Positions 1 to 11,805 are shown, counted from the first letter of the stretch. The stretch is 64,000 nt of DNA from Phytophthora hibernalis (GCA_012656075.1 JAAKBF010000247.1:124001-188000); one strand, 5' to 3'. Made by a program: numbers and translations. The notes: generated by a model from the sequence alone, not told the origin.

Positions 1-1244
1 GCTTGAGTGCCAGTCCGATCACAGTAATTGCATTTTTGAGATGCGGGTCGTCAAAGAAAATGCGGCTCCCTTATGACAGCTGCCTGCTCAAAGATAACTA
101 CCGGTTGCAGTTTCAATAGAATGCGTCCGTGCAGCTTTGGAACAAGGCTCGTTTACTAATATGCTCCATCATCACTCCGCTAAAACAATGTTTGTGCACA
201 TTCGATACTTTACCCATAATTGAATACACCTTAGCATTCTTTTTAATTATGCTGTGTTTGGCATTAAGTGTACGCTAAAACCTCCCCTACAACGCCTTGG
301 CCTCCAGGTTTCGGCGTTGCCCAGAGTATGATCCCGCGATACTTGAAGGCTGCGAACCGTATCTGTTGTCCACACACTGGTATCCGCTGGTGTCCACCAC
401 CAGGTATGGAGGCGTTGTCTGTCAGACGGCATGGCCTGCGGCGACTCGCACTCGAAAACTTCGACCGTGTACGACAACATCTGATCCTTCTCCGACTACC
501 GATGCTGGGCCAGGTGCACTTCAAATTGGGTTTCGACTTGCGCTCTGAGTCTGACAATGGGCTACTCGTTCGTCCCCGTCGGGACAGTCGTGGGGGCGAC
601 GGAGTACGCGTCGGACTCGGCGAAGAAGTGCGAACCGGATCGTTTCCAGGAGCATCCGTAAACCGGGTCAAGATTTCTAGCAAGTTCATCTCTAGTCGTA
701 TCGAGCTCGACAAACGTTTCGACTACATGTAGCTGCTTTGGTATATTACTCCTTCACTGAACAATAAGTATCACAGCTGGTAGGCATCCCAAAATATCAG
801 ACGTGAAGTGAGCACACTAACCGTATTTACGGGGGACATGTAACCTCGTAAAAGGTAGCATCCAGTGTAAAATAAGTTGGTAAAAAGTAAGTATCAACAA
901 TTCGGTATTGATTCTGATACTTTTTACGATAATGTTTCATGTTCGCCGTGCGTTACATCATCGCCGTGATATACGGTACAGACAACGACGGTGAAATCCG
1001 CCATACTTCAAAAACACGCCACTGGCGCTTGAAGTTTAGAGCTAAAGCCTAACCATTTCAGCCAATCGTAAGCAATGGTACAATGTATGTTACTATTGAC
1101 CTCTTTATCGTGAAGTACCATAGCGAGGACAAATTCCGAAGTCTATGCAACAAGTCAACATTGATTGCTGTGCAAAATTTATATTCAGGTTAGCTCATGA
1201 GGCCCACTCATCATCTGCACACTGCGGACCTGCACGGTCCGCGC
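1..1244. other. Unassigned left-edge region
   Basis: No gene is recognised here. Between about 264 and 732 several frames stay open on both strands. The minus-strand frames look like one coding sequence broken into pieces, but no family could be named. Near 878-931 there is an imperfect inverted repeat whose arms (GTAAAAAGTA and its complement TACTTTTTAC) would fold into a small hairpin. Since the adjoining region is a transposable element, this is probably repeat-derived DNA. The left end is cut by the window. Confidence 0.35.
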
Positions 1245-4200
1245 TTACGCTTCTCTCAGCTTGCTCTTCGGTCTCCTCTCCTCGATCTGCTCCTCGACTT
1301 GCTCCTCGGCCTCCTCCTCAGCCTCCTCCACGTTGGTCTGCTCTCCGTCGTCTTCCTCGTTGGTGCGGCGACGTTTTTGCTGGAACCTCGCATCTGGATG
1401 TCTCTTCCGACGCGAGAGCGCGGGCGCTCCTCGCCGTTCCGCCACTTGATGTGTCAGATGTGGTGACACGTCATGGTGTTGCCCCCGTAGTGCCCGGGTC
1501 GAACACGTTCACACAGGTAGACACTGCATGCTATAAATCAGGTTCAACACAAATGGAACTCACCGCTTGTTGCCGTCGCTGCATGCTTCGCAGTAGAAGC
1601 GAGTGGCACTGCGTTGGCCCACCTTCAGCTTTCGAATGGAACAAACTTTACATTGATGCTGTGGGCGCTTGCGGAATCCTTCTCTGACTTGAGTCCACTC
1701 TGGAAACTCTGTGAGCTTGTGCTCAATAGAAATCGTGTTTGGAGTGCTAGATGGAGTTTCTGGCCCCGGAGATGGGGTCTATACGACAGTCAAGTAGTTA
1801 GTGGATATACACCCTGAAATAGATATACAACATGTTCAGAAAAAAACCATGTAGTACATACCTCCTTCGCGAGATCTTCGCCCGTGACCTGCAGCAGTTG
1901 AGCCTGTAAAATTCCCAAGAATTGAGCGTGATCAGCTGGGATTCACCTCGTTGTTTCTGAGCCTCACGAAACACGATGAAGGCATTGACGATGGCCATAT
2001 CGACTAGACCGAGGAAGATAGCCTTGTAGTATTTGCGAAATCGCACTGCCAGTTGTAGCGAGTAGCGCTGAAGTCGCAATTGGTCGTGAATGTCCACACC
2101 GCTCATCCAACGATGGTTGTCACGCATTGGAGACGGGCACGGTATCATCTGTCTTTGACCTCCTGGAATGCGACGTCCTACATCAAAACAACAGCAGAAG
2201 GTTAGAACGGAGTTTGCTACAATGCATACAGTCTTACCGCAAGACTCAACAGCAGTACTGCTACCAGTAGAGAGCAGGTACACGGGCAAGCGGTCCCATC
2301 ACAGCATCACCTGTAGCAGCGGACAACTCTTTGCGACAGCTACAGTGGACGAACCGCGCGCAATTTCAGGTGGGAGCGACGCTGCCTTCGTGATAGTCGC
2401 CGGGGAAGCCTTTCTCGTTTGTCTGGACGGTTCCAACTCTGTATAAATTCCGAGCCAAGAGTTGAAGCGCGAGCCGGATCGATCTGTAGAAGCGGTCGAC
2501 TACTACAGCGTGATACACTCCGTCTTGTGGAGAAGGCAGAACTTCATGCAGGTTCCGAATTACGGCAGTAGGACCGGAGCTCGTGTCCGCTGAAAAATGG
2601 GTTGGGGATGCGCCTCCAAGTTCATCAGTGTGCTGGTTTGTTCCGCAGTATGTATACCTCAAGTCTAACATGTAGCATATACAACATCATTGTAAAACGG
2701 CATGTGTCAACATACAACATGTAAGACTTAGCCGAAAAAAGCAACTCCACAATGGAGTCGCGAATAATAGCACTTAACGTACCGAAGACAATAGGCGGTG
2801 TCCGCACAGCAAGTCATAAAAAGCTTCGTTCCCCATTTATGAGGCATTGCTTTCATAACCTGCCGCGTCCCATTCCGGCGGCTTGTTGACGGTATCATCG
2901 CCTCGTCGAAGGCCAGCACTGGAGGGACTCTGTAGCCTCGTGCAAAAGTCACCTGAAGTGTGTCGACAACCGAGCGCACCTTCCAAGCTCGGTCCGACCC
3001 AGATCGCGCATCAGTGTTGTCGGTGAAGTGCACTTTTGCATCACTCTCCCAAACCGTGCCTTGGACATAAATTTTCCAAGCGTTCCTTTCGGTACAGCTC
3101 CCATCGAAGTAGACGCTCAATGATCTGCAAACCGCCGCCGATGAGGGCAATGCATTCGGGTCACTAGCAAACCCATGCAATGCAGAATGGTCTCAAGTTT
3201 GATTTTCTTGTGTCGCTTGGTCTCAGAAATTAACACGTCCTCCCATGACGCATCTCCGTCTCGGGCTAACTTGCTTCCATACAAACGATCCACGCGCTCG
3301 TTGAGATGCTGGTCGTAGTATCGATTGCTTTCAGTAGCAATCCGGCGCCACAATCGGGGGGCATAAAAACAGCGCCAACGGCGACTCAGCCCTTTATAGC
3401 ACCTCTGCAGTCGGCCCATAAGCTCCAGTGTAAAGATCATGATAGGATTCAGCTCTTGATGGGTGTGTTTCAGCATCTAGACAGACAATAAAACATGCAA
3501 CAAATCAGTACATGTTGTATATACTACATCAACTCACTTTGAAACGCACCAAAGTTCCAGCCATCCGTACGCATCTTGGCCAATGCAGATTCGTCTTCAG
3601 AAAGCACAGGCATCTCCGCGTTGGTCAGTGACTCCCAGTTGTCCGTCGTTGATTGCTAGTCCCGCAGTAGCTTGTCAATTGCTGATTTCAGACGATCTCG
3701 CGGAAGCTGTCGCGTTGCACGGTTTCTTTGTCGAAGAAGAAGCACTTCTCCAGCCAACTGATCATCGCCCCAGGCGCCATCACGTTGTTCCGGCTCAAAA
3801 CATGACTCCGGCTCCATGGCAGCAATCTCGACCACGTCATCAGCAGACTCAACCCTGAGATCAACCCCTTCCGTCTAATCCACCTCAATGTATCAGTCTT
3901 CAGAGTCCTCTCCATCTCCGTCCATGTCTGAGTTCATTGCTTCGCTTTCTTCTGCTTTAGAATCTGCATCAATGCGCTCTGGTACTGCATCTTCTGAAGC
4001 AACCCCAGCACGTTCAGTCTGGTTGGCTCCAGCTAGTTCGCTGTCTAAGGCTCTGTCAAGTAATAAAGCCATATACAACACAGCCTAAATGAGTTCATGT
4101 TGTATATACACCATACCAACAAATACATACCTTGCAACTGAGCGCGGCGTTGAACTCTCAGCCGCACCTTCTTGGTCTGCATCTTCCGACCCCAGTCTAG

Positions 4201-4959
4201 AAACACAACACACAACATGTTAGATTTACAGCATGTCACAATCACATTCATGTCGTATATACAGCATGTCAACATTTTCATACCTTGAGCAAATCTGTGG
4301 TCCCTGTGATGGAACTCCACGTGCGGCAGAACCCACAGGTAAAGAGCAAACACTCTCGTCATCAGCATCACTGTCTTCATCTTGCTGGACAATGCGCGGG
4401 GTTGTATTTTTCAGCTTTCGTCCTTCCTTCGAAGCTGTTGGGTTTGCTTTCCGCTTACCCGTAGCCGTTTTGACCTTTGGTTTATTCGATTGAATAGTGG
4501 AGATGGCGTGTCGACGTGCTGCAGCTCCAAGGAGCTCTTCATCTGCAACACGTTTACGCCCTGCTTCTTTCTGTGCAGAACGTCTTTCAACAGCAGCTTT
4601 CGCTCGCGCGAGCGCCTCCGCTTTGCTGGTCTCCTTGGCCTCCTTGGCCTCCCTGGCCTACGCGGCTGCCTGCTTCTGGGTCTTCTTTTGGCAGGAGCCT
4701 TTCCTTGCACTCCATCCCCAAAACCAGCATCATTCTCTCGCTCACCATTCAGGAAGACGCGGTGTTCCATCACGAGCCGGAGACGGTCCGCCGGACTCCA
4801 TCCGTTGAGCCGCCCGTTGAACTGCTCAGATTCACGACGCGTCTCGCGGTGCGCCGGCATTTTTGGTGTCTTGCTCCTTTCTCTTCTTTTTCTCAAATGA
4901 ATGCCAAAACGGCCTGAGCGCCACGAATTCCAACGGCCTGGTCCGAAATCAGTATTCAT
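1245..4959 (-). mobile_element. piggyBac-type transposase gene (DDE_Tnp_1_7), multi-exon
   Basis: A minus-strand gene reading from about 4959 to a stop at 1245. The N-terminal exon is basic and low-complexity (Arg/Pro/Lys-rich). The transposase core follows in pieces: FDEAMIPS and KWGTKLFMTCCADTAYC near 2.75-2.95 kb, VVVDRFYRSIRLALQLL near 2.45 kb, and MSGVDIHDQLRLQRYSLQ near 2.1 kb. The three aspartates expected of the piggyBac catalytic triad are all visible in these blocks. A C-terminal Cys/His ribbon follows (FYCEAC, YLCE, TCHHI) near 1.46-1.61 kb, then an acidic tail. Exons are split by at least five short GT-AG introns. At least one frame break lies in the ribbon, near 1466. It could be a decayed element, an active one or a domesticated gene. 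Terminal inverted repeats and TTAA target duplications were not located. Confidence 0.75.
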
Positions 4960-5069
4960 TCTTGAGACATCTCAAAGTCCTTCTTTGTTAAAATAGATCC
5001 TGTCTTTGTATGTTTTCTCCCAACTCTGTGCATTTCAACGTTTTCAACATGTAGTATATACAACATGTT
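1822..5069. repeat. Palindromic ACATGTNGTATATACNACATGT motif family in piggyBac introns
   Basis: Six main copies of a near-palindromic motif lie at 1822-1837, 2667-2688 (with a partial copy at 2711-2723), 3510-3529, 4095-4113, 4248-4270 and 5046-5069. Five of these fall inside introns of the piggyBac-type gene, and the last lies just upstream of its first recognised exon. The core is GTATATAC flanked by ACATG and its complement. Copies differ by substitutions, and some have lost one arm. I saw no copy in the coding segments of this gene or in the introns of other genes in the window. Confidence 0.7.
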
Positions 5070-5225
5070 ACAAGAAGAGCCAGAATCTCGCATGCAGTCA
5101 TTTACAACGCATGAGTGCGGGAGGATTATTGAGACTCTGTCAGCGTTTTGCAGCCCGGTAATGAACCACACTTATTTTCACACATCTTGGCTTTTTACCT
5201 ATGAGCTATTAGTTATGGATTTTCA

Positions 5226-5760
5226 GTGCAAAAGCCGCAGTACGCAAAACAAAACGAAGAAGACATGCGTGAAACGTATTGGACGTTTGCTGTCAAGTTT
5301 TGGAGCGAATATGGGGCGTATCCGCCAAGTGCGATTTACAACGTCGATGAAATTGCGATGTATTACGACATGCCACCTCAAAACATTTGGGATCTGAAAG
5401 GACGGAAGGGTTTTGCTAAAGTCAAGCGCACTCAAAAGCATTCGGGTCGTTTGACTGCGGTTATAACGCTAGAGCTGACGATTGGTTCAATCAATTTGAT
5501 TTTTTGCTGCTCTTTGTTTTTTCTGACGCTAATAAATTTTATTAGGAAAGAAACTTCCAATGCGGGGCTGGTACGACGAATGAAAACGCATTGCGGCGAA
5601 GTGAAGCGGAACGACGCTCGGCATGCAGTGCGACGAAAAAGCGGCTTGCCACAATCAAGCGCACCATCGAGGTATGGAAGGAACTGTCGCCTGATGTCAT
5701 TGTAAGTTTTGAGAAAGCTATCCCAATGTACCCAACCGGTGGCGTGTAAAAACTATCAAT
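5226..5760 (+). mobile_element. pogo/CENP-B-like DDE transposase remnant
   Basis: A plus-strand segment with part of a DDE_1 superfamily endonuclease core. It has an AIYNVDEIAMYYDMPP block near 5333-5380, carrying the first acidic residue of the catalytic set, then a KHSGRLTAVITL block that is the usual next strand. The reading frame is lost at about 5470-5540. A short further match resumes near 5660-5720 (IEVWKELSPDVI) and resembles the C-terminal end of such transposases. No start codon, DNA-binding domain or terminal repeat is recognisable, so it is a decayed fragment. More diverged pieces may continue to about 5870. Confidence 0.65.
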
Positions 5761-5971
5761 TGAACCGTTTTTGTGTGTATCATCTGTTTTTGTACGGCTT
5801 TATGCGCCAATCAAACGTCGCGGCTGATTTTCAAGTCACAGACAAGTTTTATGGAGGATGTTTTTCGGACAATGGCGGATTCCACCGTCGTTGTCTGTCC
5901 TCGTCTCGTTAGATATATTCTGCTAAGTTGCGAATAGGCAAACAAAATTAACAACTTGGTAATAAAAATGT

Positions 5972-6117
5972 GGCCGCCATTGCTTTAGCCGCCACCGGCG
6001 CTCTTGAGAGCGCGTCGACCACTATGTTAGTACCCCCGGGCGATACTGGACTAAACAAATTCTTGTAGGGTAAGTGCCCAGCGTTGCAGCTTGCCAGTCA
6101 AATTCCCCGTCATCAAC
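5972..6117 (-). mobile_element. Ty3-type retrotransposon RNase H fragment
   Basis: Read on the minus strand, this short stretch encodes two blocks typical of the end of the RNase H domain in Ty3/gypsy polyproteins: LTGKLQRWALTLQEF, then after a frame break VQYRPGGTNIVVDALSRAPV. The bases between them that would complete the domain are missing or altered. No protease, reverse transcriptase or integrase is seen nearby, so this is a small isolated scrap. Confidence 0.65.
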
Positions 6118-6122
6118 CATTT

Positions 6123-7918
6123 TAGAGCAGAATATAGAGCAGTATTGAATGGTAGAAAGCAAATTGTCTATATCTGGGAAGATCGGTTTGTTTTTGTCAA
6201 CAAAATAATATTAAATCATCTTACATGCAGATGTATTTATTTTGGATAGATACAAGAGAACATTTACGAAACGATGAGAACAGGCAGGGCTTTTCAAAGA
6301 GGACAGGATGCTGGAAACGTTTCACAGATTGGGGTCACCTAGTTGTTGCCTGTCTACCAACTGAGTGGCTCGTCTGCAGCGAGTTTAGACAGCTAATAAA
6401 TTGTAGCGAGCTCAGTTTGTTGCTGCCTGGAACTTTAGCTCACCAATATCTTACCCTGCGACACACAAGCATACGTTTTTAAACCTGCGAATAGAGAATG
6501 CCAAGCTGGAGCTTTACCGCCATCGGGTTGCACTTTCATCTTACAAGCGCGCGTTCGCTATACACTTTATCAATTTCGTCGATCTCGCAACATTAAGCAG
6601 GAATTGGTCAATTTTCATCGTGGTGCGCAATCTTATCATCTGCACCGACTATTTTTCATATCAATCATCATCGAGGATATCCTTAGGAACCACGCTTGAT
6701 GTAGTGGACGCTGAAAACGTGGGGCACCATGCTTTTGACCATTCCCGTACGATAGTACCTCTTTATGAGATATAAAACACTACAACGTATTTCTCATAGT
6801 ATTACTCACTCACCCACCCACTCACGCACTCATTCACACGCCACACAAGTGCCAGCACCCAGGCGCCCACGCACCCACCCACCCACCCTTCACGCCTCGG
6901 ACACTCTCACCGCACAATCATGTCTGTCTAGACGCTGTGGCGCGCGCTCAAGGCTGCAATACTATATCCAGGAATTGCCCCCTCACTCGACAATCCACGC
7001 CCTACCGTCACCCTGTTTCACCTTCATCGCGCCAGCGAGATAGCCAGACGCTCTTATTCAGATGTCATCTTAGAGACATTTTTATGACTGTACAACGTCG
7101 CGGGTGCAAGGGGATGAAAAACTGAAGAAGTAAAAATGGGCGAGATTAAGCCCACGACCACAGAGAGCAAAACTGATATGAGCTAAGTCATGACAAACCG
7201 CCAGAACACATCAATGTTTACTAACCTACTTTAAACCATAAGCACGCTCCCATCCATCCCCCACAGTCCTGTATACGTACTGGCTTCGCAGCGGAGCAAA
7301 ACTCGTCGCGCTAGCACACCTAGGGCCTTACTATGGGTCAACAAAGGCGAAACCCACCGGCCGGCCGAGTCTGACACACCGGTTTCACGCCGCGCACACG
7401 TTGGAATTCAAACCCTGCAATATATTTATGCCATGTCATTAGAGACATCTCTCACCCAACGTCACGCGCTTACTCGCCACTTTTGCACACAACCATACTC
7501 ATCCCTAGTATAAATCAACGCACACCCACACTCAGAACCAAAAACCATGTACACGATTACGGAAGCACGACTTATAAAGTACGATATTGAAGAGGCAAGC
7601 ACAACCCCTGGTACGAGGCCAGGGTCGGCAACGATACTACCTATAGCACTTGGTGTTGTCTTCTTTCTCTATGCTACCTCCGTTTGCCACGTGCAGCTGT
7701 TGGTGTCACTAAATAAAAGGCAATACGCATGACAATTAAGCCGGTATTATAACCGACATATTACCGACCGTTATAAGCGGAGGTAAGAACTGCAAAGCAC
7801 GGTAAAGGTTCTACCAATCGCATGACGCTGAAAACTTGGGGCACCATGCTTTCGACCATTCTCCGAACGATACCGACTTCCTTGACATATTACGCTCGTC
7901 TGCTTATAACGGGGAGCT
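6123..7918. other. Gene-free repeat region with one dispersed direct repeat
   Basis: No gene is supported here. Two direct copies of a roughly 48-base sequence occur at 6707-6754 and 7824-7872. They share GACGCTGAAAAC and GGGGCACCATGCTT and differ at a handful of positions. A CA/CCA-rich simple-sequence tract runs from about 6787 to 6897. The direct copies, about 1.1 kb apart, could be parts of degenerate LTRs, but no coding sequence for a retroelement lies between them. The remaining sequence shows nothing I can name. Confidence 0.45.
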
Positions 7919-8396
7919 GGTAATACGTCCCGAAAATGTACCCAAACCGTCCCAAATGTCCCAAATTTTGGTCTGTTTTGGGCACGTATTTGGGAAGAAT
8001 AAACGACACTAGCTACTAAAAAGGATAACCGTGAGTAAAAGAGGCCTCAGAGAGACTGTTTGCAACCGAAGCGAAGCGGAGGTCAGCAATGGTCTGCACG
8101 TGGGCCGGAGTAATTGCCCTGACAAGGAGTTATTTTTCCTTGTCACCGCGCCTGGCCGAAGCCGAGGACTTAGCGTAAGAAGTAAGGGGTGGGGCAGGAC
8201 GCGTAGCGTCGCCTCCCAGCGAAGCGAGAGAGGGCAGTCCCCCGTAGCGCTGTCGCTACGTCCGCAGGCGAGAGCAAACGCGCGAGGTCCGCGTGGGGAT
8301 AAACTATTCTTAAAATGTGCTCAAATCGTCCCATCATTCGGGAAAACATTTGGGTTTGGGCATGAATTCGGGGTGCATTTTCCGACTTCTTTAACG
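7919..8396. mobile_element. MITE-like non-coding element with imperfect inverted ends
   Basis: The left end (about 7919-8010, with repeated CCCAAAT blocks and GAAAATGTACCC) is an imperfect inverted match to the right end (about 8305-8396, with ATTTGGGTTTGGGCA and GGGTGCATTTTCC). The interior (8031-8300) is GC-rich with many short self-complementary runs such as GCGAAGCGAGAG. It holds an open frame of 129 codons with no recognisable domain, and I do not think this is a protein gene. The element looks like a non-autonomous transposon. Target-site duplications could not be fixed by eye. Confidence 0.45.
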
Positions 8397-8585
8397 GTCT
8401 GCCGTATAAATAACTATTAGCTGTGTCGACAGGACTTCCTCTACAACTCAATACACGTTTGTTTTCTATGCACGTTACGTTAATAATATTTGACAGTGTA
8501 AAATAGTCGCTCGGTTCCAGTGGAACGAGCAATCCACTGTTTCATTTCAGCGGAATTGCAGCACATGTACGCAGCCTTGGTGAGA

Positions 8586-8709
8586 AATTAGGTTTCTAAT
8601 CCGATAGAAACCATTTTGGTTTTATAAGCAATCTCGTTTCTTACAGAATAAAACCAAAAACAATTAGAAACCATTTAATGGTTTCTACCTCTTTAACCGT
8701 TAGAAACCA
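8586..8709. repeat. Cluster of GGTTTCT/AGAAACC palindromes upstream of DRC7
   Basis: This stretch holds the heptamer AGAAACC or its complement GGTTTCT five times. A perfect 21-base palindrome with a single central base lies at 8666-8686 (AGAAACCATT and complement). A second stem is formed by TTTGGTTTTAT near 8615 and ATAAAACCAAA near 8648 around a loop of about 22 bases. The cluster ends about 35 bases before the DRC7 start codon, so it sits in its promoter or 5' leader. It may be a short inverted-repeat transposon or a regulatory site. Confidence 0.55.
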
Positions 8710-8743
8710 AATGTTGACTTTTTGACTTCAAGGGTCGTAGAGT

Positions 8744-11471
8744 ATGGTGCTGGATATGAAAGCGGACGCGAAAGACGCGGATGGAGACGTCCATGACAAC
8801 AACTTCGACGATCGGCAAGACGTCATAACCCAGTCCGACGAGGATGCGGCGATTGCAGCGCGACAGTTCACGATGGCTGGCGTCGTCAGTACCAAGCAGC
8901 GACGCCTGGTGGATGACACAGTCGACCCGATAGAATTGCCGTCGTATTCAAGCAATACGCCCAAGGAACAGCTCTGTCTCGAATACATTGCTGGCTTCCA
9001 GAGGCAATTCGAGCGCATGTTCCCCAAACGACGACCGCTGTACCTGCACCCGCCGAACGAAAAGGGCGTGCCCAAGTTTGTGTGCACCACGATCCGACCC
9101 ACTCTCCTCCCGTACCGAGATCTTTACGACTGTCATGCATTGGCACGGTTCCTGGCGGGGGCTGTCGAGTACGAACCACTCGCGAACCCGACGATCCCTC
9201 CTGTGTGTCTACCATCACCGTCATTCACACTAAAATGGAAATCTGGGGACAGCTTTGACTTGGCCACACTCTTGGCATCCTTCCTCATTGGTGCAGGATA
9301 TGATGCCTACGTCGTGAATGGCATTGCGCCTCAATGGTTGTGTCTTTTGGATCAAAGTAAGGCACCACTGCCCGTGTTACCGGTTGAGGAAGATCTGAAG
9401 AAGGCCCATGAACGTGAAATGCTGTCCGATCCATCCAAAGGACCTGGCGGGGATGCTGACAATAAAGAAACTTGCGAGCTCAAATTGGTCAGTCGCACAA
9501 CATTCACAAGTAAATATTTGGAGAGACAGGAGCAGGCGGATAAAGAACGACTTGAGAAGTCACGCCGAGTCTTGGACTTTGGTTACGGAGATAATGATGA
9601 CGACGAGGATCCGCTCGAGGGTAAGCGAGCACACGCGTGGGTACTTATCCGAGCAGGAAAGCGCGAGGTCTCAGAACATTTCTACCTCGAGCCGTCAACT
9701 GGGCGCCGATACTCGCTGCAAGACTCGCCCTACACTACCATTGAAAGTGTGTGGAATCATGAAAACTATTGGGTGAACATGCAGCAACAACCTGTGCACC
9801 TTACGCTTTTCGACCTCTCCAATCCCACCGACTGGGAATACGTCTTCTTGTCTGCTGCAGAACGCAAGTCGGCGAAAGAGTCCGATCAAGGCGCAAAGGG
9901 GGCGTGGATCTTTCAGATGATCTCAAGCTGCTGAGCACCGAAAGCGACAATCAGCACGGTGTGGATGCAACTGAAGATGATGATCTCATCCTCGATATTC
10001 CGCCATCTTGGGTGATCAAGCTTCATATCGACCGGGCAACGTACAAGAAGCGTTTTGTGAAGGATTGCCAGCATGTCACGCTTTATCATCGCGCCAAACT
10101 AGAGGAGTTTGCCGAGAACGCACATGAGCAAGGCTTAATTGCACGGGTTACAATCTTCCGCGACGTCGGATGCACACTACCTATTGAGATTCGCGAATAC
10201 TTCAAGAACAGGAAGGACCGACTCGAGTCCCGTACACGTTTCCCATTTGAAGGCAAGTTTGAGGAGTGTTTTATGCCGGGGCGAGTTCCAGAGGCGTTGA
10301 AATCTCGTACCGAATGGATCGGATACCGCCGTGAATTACAATTCTACACGAGCGCTCGCCCCGACGGTTTAGTGAAACGCGAAGAGGAAATTCAAAAGCG
10401 CGTTGTGGAGCACTTTGACGGTCGCGACGACTTTCTTATCTTCAGATCCGTGACGCTCGCCACGGACAAGGACGAAGTAGACTCGAAAAATCCCTACGTG
10501 TTGCCTGGTGGTCCTGCTGGTGAGATTGCTATCAAGAAAATGAAGGAGAAATTTGCACGGAATTCTGTGCTAGGGGCTGATGACGATCAGCGCAAGCGGG
10601 CGTACAATGTTCACGAAGGCTCTATCCGCGTCTACTTCCATTACGCGACCGGAAAGATTACAGCAGGCTCGCGTGTGTATTTCAAGGCTCCCAACGTTCC
10701 TGTCGAGGTCGTAATGGCAGATCCAACCGCGAAGAAACCGAAGCTGTCCGTGCTGGAAAATGAGCTTCGGGTGTCTCTGCAGGTACTTTCAGACTTCCTT
10801 TCCTGTGCGAGCTGTTCTTTGATAACGGTTTGCTTGCTGCGTGCGTAGATGGAGAAGGACTGCTACAGCGCTGTGCGTCATTCGGACATTGAAACGCAGG
10901 ACATCCTGAAGATCCGAGCGCGAGGAAATGGCGATTGCCTTAGAGATCAGCTTCTTTGACAGCAACGAGGACGAGGCGCAAGCCAAAGATCAGGTGGACG
11001 CCAAGGAACTCGACAAAACGTACGTTCTGCTCGTTCTGCTCTCGACACGTTGTTCACCACCTCACCTTCCTCAAACTGGCAGGCAAAGAGCGAAGTGGAC
11101 TATCTCAGTCCGTTCTTGCAGAGCATTCACGCGTCCGGTGGTGATCTCTCCAAGGAGGACGCTCAGACCGTGCGCGATATGTGTCTGCGTAACCTGAAGG
11201 AACGGCTGCTGGAGCGTGCAAATATCATCCAAGGACGCCTTGACAAGGAGAATGCGCTGCTGGCCAAGCGCCAAGCTGCCTTCCAGCGCAGTCAGCGAGA
11301 ACACGACCAGGGCACCGACGAGGAGTTCGAGCGCTTCTGCAGTGAGACCATGTTTCGCATCAGATCCTGGAGCAACGACTGGCAAGTCACGAGGAGACCG
11401 CGCTGCAGAAGTACGCTGAGATGGACAAGCGTCTGCACAGCGACTCTCGACTGCGTGTGCTGCACCGGTAG
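8744..11471 (+). CDS. DRC7: Dynein regulatory complex subunit 7 (DRC7/CCDC135)
   Basis: The protein belongs to the DRC7 family, part of the nexin-dynein regulatory complex of motile axonemes, here presumably of zoospore flagella. The N-terminal half has the family hallmark blocks KFVCTTIRPTLLPYRDLYD and GDSFDLATLLASFLIGAGYD (transglutaminase-like region). The middle carries YHRAKLEEFAENAHEQGL and the C-terminus a coiled-coil segment with DYLSPFLQSI and LKERLLERANIIQGRLDKE. Two introns are clear, at 10783-10848 and about 11018-11082. Three single-base frame breaks interrupt it: near 9900 in a G-run, near 10918, and near 11356 (after MFRI). Each sits inside conserved sequence that resumes in another frame, so assembly indels are more likely than gene death. 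The stop is the TAG at 11469. It converges on the P1 gene. Confidence 0.88.
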
Positions 11472-11805
11472 GCAATGCAGACAAACCTAATGGAGACCGG
11501 ACTGAAGGTTGTTGTAGTTCCTTGTGGAAGCCCTTCGTTTTATTCGCGTTTTACAGGGAAGCAGGGACGCACGGCAAGTCCATACACTATAAAGAGACCT
11601 AACAGAGTCTTCCCACGCGTCTCGCTCCGATGTTCCACGGCGAACGCACCGAGTGGCAGATTCACAAATCCCCGACGGAAGCTGATAAACCCCTTGCACC
11701 AAGATAGAAACTGGTGCAAACGACTCCAAAGCATGGCAGTCTTCGAGCAGCTCAATGTGTCAATTGACACACTTGTGCTCAAAGGACAGCAACGAAAGAC
11801 GACGC

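Noticed and set aside
4382..4917. Overlapping plus-strand open frames of 133-172 codons within the piggyBac region
   Set aside because: They are shadows of the Arg/Lys/Pro-rich N-terminal exon on the minus strand.
6787..6897. Possible CRISPR-like or regularly spaced repeat
   Set aside because: It is a simple CA/CCA-rich tract without spacers of constant size, and the genome is eukaryotic.
8031..8420. Plus-strand open frame of 129 codons
   Set aside because: It lies inside a MITE-like element, is Arg/Ser-rich with no domain, and follows from the GC-rich palindromic core.
8744..11471. DRC7 as a pseudogene
   Set aside because: Three breaks are each one base, conserved sequence resumes at once in another frame, and the same error type affects essential genes nearby.
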